Origin: Aaosphaeria pasadenensis
Lineage: Eukaryota > Ascomycota > Dothideomycetes > Pleosporales
Length of the DNA: 64,000 nucleotides
Assembly (NCBI GenBank): GCA_022813625.1
Contig: JAKLMB010000010.1
Span: forward strand, 1,054,001-1,118,000
Direction of reading: 5' to 3'
Shown: positions 1-11,925 of the stretch, one piece after another
Position numbering within the stretch: position 1 is the stretch's first letter
Layout: every line of letters starts with the position of its first letter
The notes under the pieces: generated by a model
Told to the model about the DNA's origin: nothing
Seen by the model: only the letters and a program-made list of their open reading frames with translations
The model's database searches: none
Made by a program: the position numbers and the translations under genes

Positions 1-197
1 CTATCTTCTCTTGGTCTTCCAATAACTTTGAGGTACTCTTCGATGGAAAGTGGGCTATTTTCGAGAGCACGGTAGGAGTTTGTAACGACCGATGGGACCT
101 CTAGGAAGTATTGTGCAGTCCCTGCGAGTTCCGGGTAAGTGTTCGACTGAGAGAGTCCAATTCTTTCCAAATTTGTCAAATACTGGCTCACTGCCAT
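1..197 (-). CDS. Possible partial gene running off the left edge, unknown function
   Basis: On the minus strand one frame stays open from an ATG at 197 to the window edge (65 codons). It is also open upstream to about position 278, where an in-frame TGA sits three codons before the frame. The reading ends ...SPLSIEEYLKVIGRPRED and looks protein-like. In another frame just upstream, an ATG near 253 begins a short hydrophobic stretch (WYFGLFIVVFVVLALCAPW) that resembles a signal peptide or signal anchor, but I could not find an intron that joins it to the open frame. I do not recognise a family. The true start and exon structure cannot be decided here, and a chance open frame is possible. Confidence 0.3.
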   Translation of the reverse strand, partial: MAVSQYLTNLERIGLSQSNTYPELAGTAQYFLEVPSVVTNSYRALENSPLSIEEYLKVIGRPRED

Positions 198-753
198 GGT
201 GCACACAATGCCAGTACTACGAAAACTACAATAAATAACCCGAAATACCACATCAATCCCCAACACTACCTGTCAAGAGGTTCAAAGCCAAGATTATATT
301 TCTGGCCATCTGAAAATGTAGCAATCAAGCAACCGAGCAATCTGTCGCTTCCAGTTGCGGATGCTTTGCCATTTATGTAACAGCCTAAAGCGATTTAATC
401 TACAGAACAGATAGTTATGCAAGTAACACATGCACCAAGCCGTCACTTTAGCGACTTTGACCCCTTGCCACTCTCTCATACTAGCAACTTGACGCTGAGC
501 CTCCTTTCACGATGTGGATGCCATGTGACACTCCTAGATCAACTGCAAGGATCTCTCAGATTTGATGAACTTTACAATTTCGATTCGTGAACGTCATTAT
601 TTAGGACCAATAAACATTGGGTGTTGAACCCATCATAGTAGCAGCATTATATAGACCAAGCTGAGAACCCGACATAATGCGCAATGAAAGACGGTGTCTT
701 CTCTCTCGATACCTTCTTTCTCGATATGTTTGAATTCCTTCGTAGCCTCAACC
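198..753. other. Intergenic, no gene seen
   Basis: Short frames on both strands show no recognisable protein. The stretch lies between the end of the multicopper oxidase gene and the possible left-edge gene. I see no repeat or RNA gene. Confidence 0.5.
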
Positions 754-2695
754 TTATTCCTGGCCCTCGAAGAACATCGCACTGAATGATCTGGGCTTAA
801 AGTTGAAGACGGTATTGCAAGATTCAAGGCTCTGTTCCCAAGAGATGGGTTCGAGCTTTGCGGCACAGTTCCCCAAAGTAGGGATTCTCGCGCGATTGCA
901 CGCATCCACACTATCTCTGTTGATGGCCTGTTGAGCCTGGAGCTCTTTGGGCGCCTCGATGAAGGTGGAGGACATTCCGCCAATCATGTGCAGATCGATA
1001 TGGCAGTGGAAGAGCCATACTCCTGGGTTGTCGGCACGGAATCGAAGAACTACGTAACCGTAGGGCGGGACAACAACTAGGGTTCGTTAGCATACAAAAG
1101 TTCTTTGACCCCATAATCGGGAGCTTACCGGTATCACGGCTGGCGGGTGTCGATGGTAGATCCGATTCATCGCCATCCCAAATTCCGCTACCCAGGCGAA
1201 CAAGTTGGAAACGGTGACCTGGTAACACGTGGTCAGTATTCCATTCAATCCATAGTCGCTAGTGTAACCATACCGTGCAGATGCATGGGATGAGGCCAGG
1301 GATCCGGGTTTTCCATGTAAATTTGTACGACACTGTCCGACTCGAGTACCCACGGATCAACACCTGCTCCGTAGGTGGACGCGAGCTCTGCCTTTGGTCC
1401 CGATGTCAAGGCTGTGTAGAGTGTGGGGACCCTTGGATTGACCCAAGGCAATATACCCAATGCGGTACGGGTACCAATTCCTTCAAAGTAACTCATGTTA
1501 GAAATAAGGTAGATATTGTGGTTCACTGGCTCGAAAAGGGGAACTTCGTCCAGGTCGCTAAGGTCGAATTCGTTGAGGACCTTTACCGGCGTCCAATCCG
1601 GGGTCAATGTCTCGGACAAGGCAACAGTACCTTCTGGAGAAGAATGGTCTTGGTTTCCCTTGCAAACCACATTGCCAATCACAGAGCGCAAATTCAATGG
1701 TGGCAGGTCCGATACCGTTATGTCAGCTGACATCTTTGCGATATATCTCAAATCTTTGGCTCCATGTTCCTGTCCGGTCACTATGACATCGTAACGCTGT
1801 CCAGCGCAAGGCCTGATTGTTCCGATCTCGTAAGGGCAGACGGATGAGCCGTCAATCGCAACCACTGTCATATTGTACCCTTCAATATGAAAGTTACTGC
1901 AAGCAAGACCGCCGATGTTGGCTAGTCGTAGCAGATACCTGGTTCCGGGATCAAAGTGAAGATCTGGCGCATGGCGACTATCGTTGAGCAGAAGGGTATC
2001 TGGTGATTCGATATCACCGTCACGATTGTCTGGGCTCATGTAACGATCGATTATCGGCGGTTGTTCCTCGTGCCACCTGTTAAGGGTCAGTAAATGGCAT
2101 TTGTTGTTCGCATCGAACCACTTACCAATCAGAAATTGTAAGATACACCTGCTCATCGACCTCGAGACTGTTTTCCCAATCGTGGTCATGTATAATCATC
2201 AAGCCTCTAAGGCCGTCCGCATACTGTCCTTTGACGTGACTATGATACCAGTGTGTCCCCGCTGGCCATGCCGTGAAATTGTAAGAGTATGTTTCTCCAG
2301 GGTATATTGGGCATTGAGTAATTCCAGCCGTGCCATCCGCGCTAGCTGTGCCTCCTTGATATTGGCCGTGAAAATGGAGAGACGTTGTCTGGTTTTGAAG
2401 GGAGTTCGTTGCTGTTATGATGACCGTATCGCCGACGTCCACTTCGATAATGGGAATACTGGCGATGTTAGAACTTGAAGTCGAAGTAAATATTGTGGAA
2501 CTTACGGCCATTTGCCATTAATAGCGATCACAGGTCGACTGAATCCATCTGGCGCTGTCTAGATCCTCTGTCAACACATGATTGGAGAATGGGTTGGACG
2601 TAACTTACATTGACCCACCCAATGTCAAAGTTATATGTGACAATCTTCGCAGAAGACGTTGCTGCAAACACAGCAAAAATCACGATTGTGAACAT
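754..2695 (-). CDS. Multicopper oxidase, Fet3/laccase type, secreted
   Basis: Six exons (2695-2609, 2558-2506, 2458-2126, 2076-1274, 1218-1129, 1076-754) join in frame to 562 aa. A signal peptide (MFTIVIFAVFAATSSA) fixes the start at 2695. All copper motifs are present: HFHGQ, HWYHSH, HPMHLHGH and HCHIDLH. In the Fet3 family an acidic residue after the second cupredoxin strand and an Asp four residues before the first type-1 His support Fe(II) oxidation. Here FHIEGY and PDPWPHP keep both, so ferroxidase activity is plausible. Unlike Fet3, the protein ends shortly after the last copper motif with no transmembrane anchor, and no Ftr1-type permease is visible nearby. The residue ten after the type-1 Cys is Met, the usual axial position. 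A secreted laccase-like or melanin-related oxidase is the main alternative. Confidence 0.9.
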
Positions 2696-3748
2696 TCTAC
2701 GCACGCTGGACTGATGTGAGAGAGATGAGTACAAACCCCCTCAAATGACCTCTCGAGATGTGGTTCCATCCCAACGTTCTTCTGTCCTCGAGCCGCTTCG
2801 CGCAGTGCGTGGGCTGATAACCCGAACCATGTTCCACACAGTCTTGGTACTTTATCTCTCGATGCAAGAGCGTACGTCTCTAGGTCCATAAAGTATGACG
2901 AGCTATCCGAGGGTTGAGCGTTGGATTGTCCGGAGCGTCGTACAATATCCGATTGCCAGCGTCAACCTGCAGCTCGGGCGCGTGCGAACAACAACTTTGT
3001 CCATGAGCAAGGCGGGGTCGAACGAAGTAGTGGAACCGAAACAAATTTGATTGTCCACGCGCACTTTTTGTCTATGGTTACAACTTGTTGGGAGCTTACC
3101 TTGAGGATGTGGCTGGAGACATGGGTTGATCAGCAAAACATGGACGCGAGTCTTTCTTGCCTTTGGTAAGGTAAACAGTAACGTACGTTCCCTATATAGG
3201 TCATCAGGTCCACCCTGCTAACGGCTAGGGTAGCCATATTAAAGAATAAAGAGTGAATGCCGAGCCCACATTGTCCAGCGCGTAAGATCTGGTGAGATTC
3301 CTGTTGACAAGTGCACCTGTTTGTTTCACTTGACCGGTACATACTTATCTACCAGGAAAGCCTTTATGAAGGTTGTGCGGCGTCCACCATCAATTTATCA
3401 ACATTGACTTGCATGTGCATTCGGCCTGGGATGTTACAAGTGGCTCGGAACATAAACGGTCTGGAAATCGGATAAGGTGACTGGCAGCACGCGATTGCAC
3501 GGGGTCCGTATGTAACAAGACAATGCAGCAACAATGGAACAGGTTTCGGTAGTGCAACCACACACATGGATCAGCTGTATTTGGGGTTGTAACGATAACG
3601 TCACCACATACATGTGCATGCACTTGGACGAAATAGAAAGCCAACAGCTCCTCGAACGATAAAATCAATCTGCGTTCGTCGCTTATGTACTGTACATGCT
3701 GCGCTTTCCGAACATTATAGTTTGCAGATTACATTGCTGCGTACAACC
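2696..3748. other. Intergenic, no gene seen
   Basis: About 1 kb upstream of the multicopper oxidase and downstream of the transhydrogenase gene. Only short frames without recognisable motifs. I looked for an iron permease partner and found none. Confidence 0.5.
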
Positions 3749-5282
3749 CTAGTAGTCCAAGGCCTCCTCGAACAATCCTCTTAGCTGCTCTCTCTCGGCA
3801 TCGATATTCTGCGTCTCAAGACTCGGCGCAAGCATCAATACTCGGGCCTGGGGAAGTGTGCCCTCGACCAAGCCATCCACATGCTCCCGCGTGAATCCCA
3901 GATCCTTCAGTCCGCGTGGCTGGTCGCCCAGTTTGAGGAGGAACTCCGCCAGTGCTTCTGAGAGGACCTCTCCCGCGCTCTCCTTCTTCACGTTGGAGAT
4001 GTCGACGCCGAAGGCCTCTGCAGCAGCCAAATGCCGCTCCGGGTTCGACGCGCCGGTGAACTTGAACACAGCAGGAGCGGTGACTGCGACAGAGACGCCG
4101 TGCGGGATGATTGGCGTGTCCACCTCGTATCCAGCGTGCTTGTAGCCGGGGTTCTGGCCAGAGATGGGGTAGCTCATGCCGTGGCAGAGATGCACGCCTG
4201 CGTTGCCGAAACCGACGCCGGCTAGGGTGGCTGCGAGGAGCATCTTGGATTGCGCTTCGAAGTCCTCCGGGTCCTTCACGGCTCGGGGGAGGTACTTCAC
4301 TGTGTCGCGCAGTGCATTGAGAGAGAAGATGTCTGAAATGGGATTTGCGCCCTGGTAGGCGGGTCGGTTGATGGGATTTGTGGGTCGTGGTGTACGCTCG
4401 TAGTAGGGAATGGCAGTCCAGGATTCCAGTGAATGGCAGAGCACGTCGAGGCCTGATGATGCGTGAACTGCAGATGGCATTGTGCGAGTGTTCAGAGGGT
4501 CGACTATGCCGAGTGTAGGCTTCAGGTTTCGGTGGGCAATTCCCGTCTTTGCTCGTTTTGAAACGAGGTCGAAGATAGCCGTGCCGGTCGTCTCGGATCC
4601 AGTTCCGGCTGTTGTAGGCACAGCAATGAGTGGCTTGAGCTTACCCTGGATGGGAAGACCACGGCCAAGCGGTGCATTGACGAAGTCGAGGAAGTCGGCC
4701 TCTGTCAGAGTGTCAGTTCGACGCCACTATCGTTGGTTGGAGCAACGTACCAGGAAACGTGGTGTACAAGTTCATGAGCTTGGCAGTATCTATAACACTA
4801 CCACCGCCCACAGCCAGGAACGCATCAGGCTGATATGGCTTTGCGTACGCAATTGCCTCCTTTATGCTGCTATCCTTTGGCTCCACGCGGACCTTGTCAA
4901 AGACGTCATATGCAACACCCTCTGCCTCCAGACCCTGAATGACCTGCTTCATAGCATCCAGCCTCCTCACAGTACTATCTGTAACCACCATGACCTTCTT
5001 AGATCCCAAGTTCTTGAAGTCCATGCCTACTTCTTTCGTAACACCGGGGCCGAACCGTATAGATGAAGCTGCCATCTCAAACGCGTATTCCTTCTGCTGG
5101 GAAGCATCGATTGGTGTAGCGAGAGCCCGCTTGGCCTGATGAATCGTCGTAGCCCCATGATTATGGTGGTGCGAAGGGTTCGAATGGCAAGGACAGGAAG
5201 GGGGATGTGTGAATTGGACGGTTCGGAGGAGATTGACCGCGCGAGCTGCGCGGGTGGGGGATATGCGGACCGCGCCAGGCAT
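3749..5282 (-). CDS. Hydroxyacid-oxoacid transhydrogenase, mitochondrial (ADHFE1 type)
   Basis: Two exons (5282-4751 and 4701-3749) give 494 aa. The protein belongs to the iron-containing alcohol dehydrogenases. In the animal ADHFE1 branch these couple oxidation of 4-hydroxybutyrate to reduction of 2-oxoglutarate in mitochondria. Diagnostic stretches are FEMAASSIRFGPGVTKEVGM, the nucleotide-binding VGGGSVIDTAK and PTTAGTGSET. The N-terminus is rich in Arg, Ala and Ser (MPGAVRISPTRAARAVNLLR), as expected for a mitochondrial presequence. It is followed by a Cys/His-rich CPCHSNPSHHHNH segment like that of the animal enzyme. An in-frame codon 20 positions upstream (5342) could be an alternative start; I prefer 5282 because the presequence then begins properly. 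Substrate preference in fungi is inferred. Confidence 0.9.
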
Positions 5283-6053
5283 GTTGAATGTGATTGTTTC
5301 TCTCTTTCCCTTGAATATGTGTTTCTTTGCGACTATTGTCACGGAGAGCGGTCAATTAGGTTCAATCTCTGAAATAAAATAATATAATGTATCGGAAAAG
5401 GCGTACAAGACGGAGGGACGAGTGCTCATGATGAATGATGCGGAGAAGAATACGAGGTAGGTTTTGGGATTATCCGAGGCATACGAAAGGGGTTTAGCGA
5501 CAAGCTTATAGAGCAGATTGCGGGGGATCGAAGGCTTTCCCAATTAGGGATGCCGAACGGCAATTCTGAGCAGCCATTGGCAGTCGTTCGTCATAATCCG
5601 TTCAGTATTCTAGACTGAGATTCATGGAGAAGACGGTGATTGGATCATCTTTATTCTAAAGACGCGTTTGGAGCGTGTGTTAGACTGGTCCACGGTGGAT
5701 ATCAAGTACAGGTTACTACGAAGCAATCGGCAATACGGAACCTTCAGCATTGCTGTGAATTCTTTGACCTGGGATAAGTACACATTGCCATCAAAGCTCA
5801 CTCATCACTGTTGTTATCAATTTGACTCACAATAGTCGCTGCTTGTGTGCATAGGTCAACAATTATATCAAATTATTATCGTATGTGCAGGGTGGGCTAT
5901 GGTATCATCTCGTTACAAGCAAAAACCAAGGACCGCCAAAAATCGCAAGTCAAAGAGAAAGGAGCAATTGGACGAAAATGGACCGATGGTATTATTACGA
6001 GGCATGTTCGCATCATCAGGTACGAGTAGGTGATGGGTCGATCAAGACGAGGT
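5283..6053. other. Intergenic, no gene seen
   Basis: Upstream of the transhydrogenase gene and downstream of the Slm-like gene. Only short frames with no recognisable content. Confidence 0.5.
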
Positions 6054-7609
6054 CTAGTACTTTCCGGGCTCACCAGGCACACTGGAGGCCGGGGCAGCAC
6101 TAATGGGCGTAGGGTCGGCATTGCCACCCGCGCTTGCGGGTCCGCCAGGACTCTTCACATCCTTCTGGCCCTCGAGACCCTGCGTCTGTATTGGTGCGGG
6201 CTGCTTCTCGTTCGTTGCTACTGGGCTCACAGGCGTGCTGCCCTTGTCTGTGGCAGGGCTGGCAGGAATAGAGCTCGAGGACCCGCCGGCGGCCTGGCCA
6301 ATGATGTCGTGCCATTGAATTGCAGCTTGTGCTGTGTGGGCTTTGAATTGGAGTTCATGGGACATGCTGAAGGTGTTCAATGCCTTGCCCTTGCTGACAT
6401 CCTTGCCCTTCACGTTGAACTTCTGACCGGAGACGGCACCAATAACGCAATCTGGTAGATAGAGAGACAGCTCAGGCACAGGATCCTTAGCAAAGTTGTC
6501 GTCGCTCTTGTATTCGTGCAGGAACTTGGCAGGGGTCACAACGTAATAATTGGTATCGTAGCTGCGCATGATCTTTCCTTTGCGCTCGAGAGATCCAGCA
6601 ATCATTGGCTGCGTAGACCGGTGGTCCTGGTTGGGGAAGCGAACATTGGCGACTGTGCGGGCGGGGGCATTGGGGTCAATGAGAACCGTATTGTTGCGCT
6701 GAACGAATCCTGTCCACTCGAAGTCGAGAGGGATGCATTGGGCGGTACCGACCATGTCACCGTACATGTTCTTCGTATGTTCAGCCTGCGTGCTAACGAC
6801 TTGCATGAACTGGCCCATCCCATGCTGGATTGTCTGAATAATGTGCGCCTCGAACTGCGCAAAGCTGTTTTGCACACTGATTAGATCCTGCCTGTTGTTG
6901 TTCTCTTCCTGGATCTGCTTGTGCAAGCGGTGAATAACTCCGCGCTGGAGAACATAGGGATCGTCGTTCGCAACCATTTTTCCTCCCGTAGAATCGAATG
7001 TGGCGGCACGCTGACCAAGAAGTTCAATATGTCGCTGTGTCGTGGCTCGTGCCTTGTCCACGGCTTTGCTGCCTTTGCCCGCACCCTTTGTAAGCTCCTT
7101 GGTCTTATTCTTAATTTCGGTGTGGAGGCGCTCGAAGATTGGGAGGATAGCGGTCTTGAGTTGCTTCGCGGTATCGTAATGCGAGTTGGAGATTCCCTGC
7201 GTGTTCGACCTGATGTTCTCGAACATGCCTGCGATACCGCCAAGCGACTGGTCGAAGTGATGCCCCTCCTTAAGGGGATCCTTCACCGTCTGTAAAGCCA
7301 GTCAGTCCCATTCCGAACGGAGAAACTTTGTGTCATGGCCACTCACTTTCAGGACTCTCTCATATTCCTTTCCGTGGGCGTTGTGGGTCTTCTCGGTCAC
7401 GGTGAGGTAGTCCTCGAGGTAGCCAACAGCGTGTTTCCAAGCTTGCAGGCGCTCATGGAACAGCTTTGTGACCTGCGAAGTATAAGTCTCTGGGATATGT
7501 GAAGTGCGTCCATTTCTAGGCTGACCTCGCTAGTATCCTCTCCAGGAATTGCATCTTCGTCTAGAGTAGTCGTACGAGTCGGGAGGGTAGGGGACGTTGG
7601 AGAGGCCAT
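6054..7609 (-). CDS. Slm1/Slm2-like BAR-PH protein (PtdIns(4,5)P2 and TORC2 effector)
   Basis: Three exons (7609-7526, 7472-7347, 7289-6054) encode 481 aa. Residues about 30-260 form a helical F-BAR/BAR-like region (KLFHERLQAWKHAVGYLEDY near the start). A PH domain follows, beginning near AGSLERKGKIMRSYDTNYYV and ending near ALNTFSMSHELQFKAHTAQA. The tail of about 80 residues is rich in Ser, Thr, Pro and Gly and is probably disordered. In yeast, Slm1 and Slm2 bind PtdIns(4,5)P2 at the plasma membrane, sit in eisosomes, and deliver Ypk kinases to TORC2 under membrane stress. Domain order and length fit this family. The role in this organism is by homology. Confidence 0.88.
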
Positions 7610-8871
7610 GTCGGTGTATGGTTGCGAAGGTCAAATAGCATGCGACTCGGTAAGGATATGGATAGGATAGGTAAAGAGGTGTGCGATGCGATAGATAGAG
7701 CAGAGTGTTAGACCAAGAGGAAATGGTCCTGAGTATGGAAGGATGAAAAGGTGGGTACGAGGAATAAATGATGTTGGGAGCAGCAGGCGGACTGGGGGAT
7801 GAGAGCGTGTGGGGGTGGTCCAGGTCAAGAAAAGGGTAAGGTTTACTTGGTACTTGGTAGGTTAATGGATGGCAACAAGCCCGTGAAGAGTGATGTCAGT
7901 GCTGAAACGCTAAATACAACGACACCGCCCGGAGAAACCTGAGTGGCTGGCAGCGCATCAATAATAACACTTCCCAATATATTTCCAACCCATAGAGGAG
8001 TATCGTGAGAAAAACAAGCAAGACAATAATGGGGGTTACATTTGATAAGATTCACTACTGAATACGATGGTCAAAACCCTTACCGTGCCCATCAAAGAGC
8101 CGCGCTTGAGGATCGATTGCGCGAGTTCAGGGTTCTGTATTCTGTACAGATCCAGATCCCGAGTACCAAAACCAAAAATCATTTCGTTAGTTTGAAGAGT
8201 TTGACGTCATTATCCGCCCATGGAACCAATCATAAGACTGGATCCCGAGTCCGATCGATCATGCCACAAGGACTATTGTATAAGCTACTGTAAGTAACCA
8301 GGGACGATCAACACCAGGGTTCTGTCGAATCTGTCGAATGTCCAGGCCAGGCCAGGGTCACTTTTGATGTCAGTGTTCTGCTCGCACCATTCCTACGAGA
8401 TATGAGGTACCCCTCCAACTCATACCAAGTAGAGCTAATTATTGCTATCGTAACAGATGTAGAGAATAATGTGCTCGCAATGGGGTGTTCGAGAGATTGG
8501 GATCTTCACAATGGTCTACCGGTAGACGGCTTCCCTGCATGATGAGCTGCCTGAATGGAATTATACTCGTACCATTATACCCGTACCATTATCCCGAAGC
8601 ACTTTAAGTGCTGGCAGCTTCCTGCTCCGATGGCAGTTATTGGTGTTGTGGGAGATTCTGCTTTTGATCCATAATAACGCCGAAGCAGGTTGAATGCTCT
8701 TCACACAGCCTTTTCTGCTCACTACTACAAGGTAGATCGATAATTCATTTGCAACTCCGACCCAACAATCGCTGCCACCATCTGCGGCTATCATCTCTCA
8801 TTTCGAATCATAGCTTCTATCCGTTAGCAAGCTTCTGCCTCTATTGTGTAGATATTCAGCTGCCATCCCAC
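7610..8871. other. Intergenic, no gene seen
   Basis: About 1.26 kb between the Slm-like gene start and the cupin gene end. No frame with recognisable protein content, no strong repeat. Confidence 0.5.
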
Positions 8872-9525
8872 TTATTGTCGGACTAGCCATTCCAGTTCTC
8901 TCTTCACCTCCTCATTCCCCTTCGCGCCCAACAGCCCCTCATACTCTTCCCTCCTTAGAAAATCATGATCCATATACTCAAACCCAGGAACCACAGTCTC
9001 TGTGATCAGCAACTTTTCGCCATCACTCCCGTCCTCTTCAGGTAGCAGCAAGCTAGCCTTATACTTTCCTCCCTCAACAACCCAGCACATCTTCTCTCCC
9101 TTCTCATAATCCTTCCCCACCACAAACGTCTCCACCCTCACTTTTCCCTTCTCATGTTCCTCGTTAGCATGAAGTAGGATGTATCGCCCACGGCCGGAAA
9201 CGAGGGTATGTATTGTTCGACCCTTGTTGATGTGAAAGCAGCCAAACGGAGAATGCGGCGTCAAGAGGTAGTAAATCGACGTTGACAGGTTGCGTTCATC
9301 GATCTTTCCACCGACGATCCGCTGGTCGCTTGTCTTGCGCCTTTCGTCTTGCGGGAATGGCGATTTGATCTCCAGAGGGCTTCGATCGATCTCGGAGAAG
9401 TACCCACCCTCGATGTGGAGTTGCATTCCTAGTGCCTTGATCAAGCTGAGGTTCTCTGGGGGTTCTGATTCGCTGGGCTTTAGGGGCCGGGTGGTGGTTA
9501 TCGGAAATTCGATTTTAGAAGACAT
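8872..9525 (-). CDS. Cupin_5 (DUF985) family protein
   Basis: A single exon from the ATG at 9525 gives 217 aa. In-frame sequence upstream to 9609 adds no conserved residues. The family hallmark is the start of the fold, ALGMQLHIEGGYFSEIDRS, followed by STSIYYLLTPHSPFGCFHIN, GRGRYILLHANEE, and near the end VPGFEYMDHDFLRREEYEGL. The family includes yeast YML079W, which has a double-stranded beta-helix fold but no established reaction. The charged tail ends in ELEWLVRQ. No signal peptide is seen, so it is probably cytosolic. Neighbours give no clue to function. Confidence 0.85.
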   Translation of the reverse strand: MSSKIEFPITTTRPLKPSESEPPENLSLIKALGMQLHIEGGYFSEIDRSPLEIKSPFPQDERRKTSDQRIVGGKIDERNLSTSIYYLLTPHSPFGCFHINKGRTIHTLVSGRGRYILLHANEEHEKGKVRVETFVVGKDYEKGEKMCWVVEGGKYKASLLLPEEDGSDGEKLLITETVVPGFEYMDHDFLRREEYEGLLGAKGNEEVKRELEWLVRQ

Positions 9526-10218
9526 GGCGAAGCGATTTGTATATTTTGAGGAAATAATTGTTTGTTTGGGGATGTCGATTATTTTGAGGAAACATTCCAG
9601 ATATCTCACGTTTTAGCTTATCTGCCCCGCGGGTGTGAGCGGATGACCCACAATAAGCAGATTCATATGGTGACGTTATAATATCACGGTAATCGCGCAG
9701 TTGTATTTTTAATTGTTAATTTGTTCTTGTGTCCTGATGGATAAATAGTTTAGAGGTCGAAAAATGAAATATTTGCTCGCTAAATCTATTTTCATCAACA
9801 TGCTTTATCTGGTAGATGATAATAATTAGTCCTGAATCTCACAGCCAACACATGTCATCTCCACTCAATCTCGGCCGGACCAGTATGATATCTGACTCCT
9901 GCAACTTCTTATGCTTTCCTCAACTGCACAGGACTCACGTACTCCAAACTGTTTAACCATACGTACCATGCCTGACTTGAAATACTCCTCTCTGTATGAA
10001 CAGAACAAAGTTAAGTGCCGCATTCATTACACTTTTGGTAAACATGTCTTGTTTGACCTACATGCCAATAGGTTTATACCTACATACAGCATGCTATGTA
10101 ATTGATGTATGTATCTATTATTTACTTTCATCTTTGTGTTGACGTGAGATCAGACATTACGTATAGTATCACTCCATCAACACAAAGCAACCACTTGAAT
10201 GTAATCACTCGTATAATT
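9526..10218. other. Intergenic, no gene seen
   Basis: A-T-rich spacer between the AlkB-like gene end and the cupin gene start. No recognisable coding content. Confidence 0.5.
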
Positions 10219-11453
10219 TCACGCCCACATCTGCCTAACATTCAAATTTATCCTCTTCGTCGCCATCCACCCAGCCCACTCCTCAAACCCCTCTTCCCTC
10301 CCTTCCCCAGCAGGCCAATCCTTCAGATACTCCGGACAAGTACCCCCCACCACCTGCGGCACACCATGCCACGCAAACCGACTCTTCCCGCTCATATACA
10401 CCGCACTCCCCGACCTCAACCTCAATGTCAAGATCTTCTCCTCCCCGCTATCCTCTTGGATCCCTATCACGAATACGGCGTCGCAGCCCAGGCTCACGCT
10501 GACGAGCCCCGTGTCGCAGAACTCGGCGACATCGCGATGAACGCTCAGGGTGTCGCCCGCGGAATACAGGTTGACGATCGCGGCCTCGGCTTTCGTGTCT
10601 GTGAAGATGGCTTCCAGGAGGTCTTTGATGTCGGGTGGGAAGGGTGGAGGCGGGGCGTCGGGGTAGCGTTTGGCGGTCCAGTCGTATTGGCCTCCGAGGG
10701 TCGTCCAGCGCATCTTGCGGTTGAGGAGTTGGGAAATGGTGAGGGGTTTGTGGATGGATGGGTCCAGGGGATGGGCTATGTGGTCCTTGGATGAGGGGGC
10801 GAGGGAGAAGAACGAAGAGTCATGGGGAGGGTAGGAGAGTTTGTAGTGCGTGTGGATGTTGGTTAGATGGGCAGGGTTGGAGAGATCACGGTGGAGGAGA
10901 CGATGGAGGAGGATTTGTTGGATTTCTGGGGGGAGGAGATTAGGTATAATGTGAAGGCCTGTGGAGGTATTAGAGGTGATTTGGATATACATTTGGTTTC
11001 ATCATTGAATATATGTAGAGGTTCGCCAGAGGCAAAGAGAGAGAAGAATGACAAGCAACGGATCGTAAGATTGGAGGAGACAGAATTCGATTCTACTGGA
11101 CAGGCCGATACCAAACCAAGACGCACTCTCCTAGGAACATGCTGTGCATCGCTGATGTCGAAAAGATTGTATTTACCTGGCATATCCGCATGTTCAAAGA
11201 CGGACACCTTTTCGGCTGGGGAAAGATGAGACAAAGAGGGACCACTTTTCGCGAATGATGCAAATGCCTGATTAAGCTCATCTGGCTCGAGCTCTTGGAC
11301 AATCGCAATCTTGCTTTTTTGGGCGTCCGATGGATCGTGCGGATCTACAATCTCGGCATCTCGATTCAGTGCCTCGAGCTTTAGCTTCTGGTACTTTTTG
11401 TATACATTGCGGATGCCGTCTGGTGGACGTTGGTGGGGGTCAAGATTCTCCAT
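10219..11453 (-). CDS. AlkB-like 2-oxoglutarate/Fe(II) dioxygenase (ALKBH1 type)
   Basis: Two exons (11453-11177 and 10958-10219) with a 218-nt intron give 338 aa. The junction reads DMPG-LHIIPNLLPP. Iron and co-substrate residues are visible: HRD (first His and Asp) in LSVHRDVAEF, the distal His in SRFAWHGVPQ, and the Arg pair in RINLNVRQ near the C-terminus. The layout, with an N-terminal helical extension before the LLPPEIQQ segment, resembles ALKBH1. Members of that group demethylate tRNA or DNA bases; the substrate here cannot be told from sequence. The gene is divergent from CDK1, with 472 bp between the two start codons. Confidence 0.88.
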
Positions 11454-11925
11454 TGATTCGTGTGCGCGCTGACGGTGAGCTTTCCTTGATGCGTTGCACG
11501 AGAGTATAGTTTCAAAGGGTGGTTGCTCCCTAGGCGACCGATAGTGATTGTATTGTTCAAAGGTGGTGGATGGTGGATATATGGTGGACAGTGAATGTTG
11601 TTGTCGCGAGGAGAGTGGTCAACGCGAAATCGCCAAAATGACAGGGATCCTAAAGGGACCGTGCGCTGTTTACCTTTAATCGCTTTTCCACAACATAGAC
11701 ACCGCCGTTCGACCTCCCCGCCCCAAATACTCGACTTACCCAGTTACTACCCTCTATACTAACCAGCAGGTACTTTCAGATCCTCTCGTTTGCTCTATAC
11801 CTTCAGCTGCGAGTGAACATACTTCAGGCATCACTTTTTCTGCAACCGTTCGCTTCTTTTCAGACCGTGTACATAACTCCCTGGCCGCTCGCTCCTGAGG
11901 AGGCTCTTACCGCCCTTTCTTAACG
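11454..11925. promoter_or_regulatory. Shared intergenic promoter of the AlkB-like gene and CDK1
   Basis: The 472 bp between the two divergent start codons must hold both promoters. The part nearest CDK1 (about 11700-11925) is pyrimidine-rich, as is common for leaders of highly expressed ascomycete genes. I do not identify specific factor sites. Confidence 0.5.

Noticed and set aside
2696..3748. Search for an Ftr1 iron permease beside the Fet3-like oxidase
   Set aside because: No membrane-spanning frames or REGLE-type motif found on either strand.
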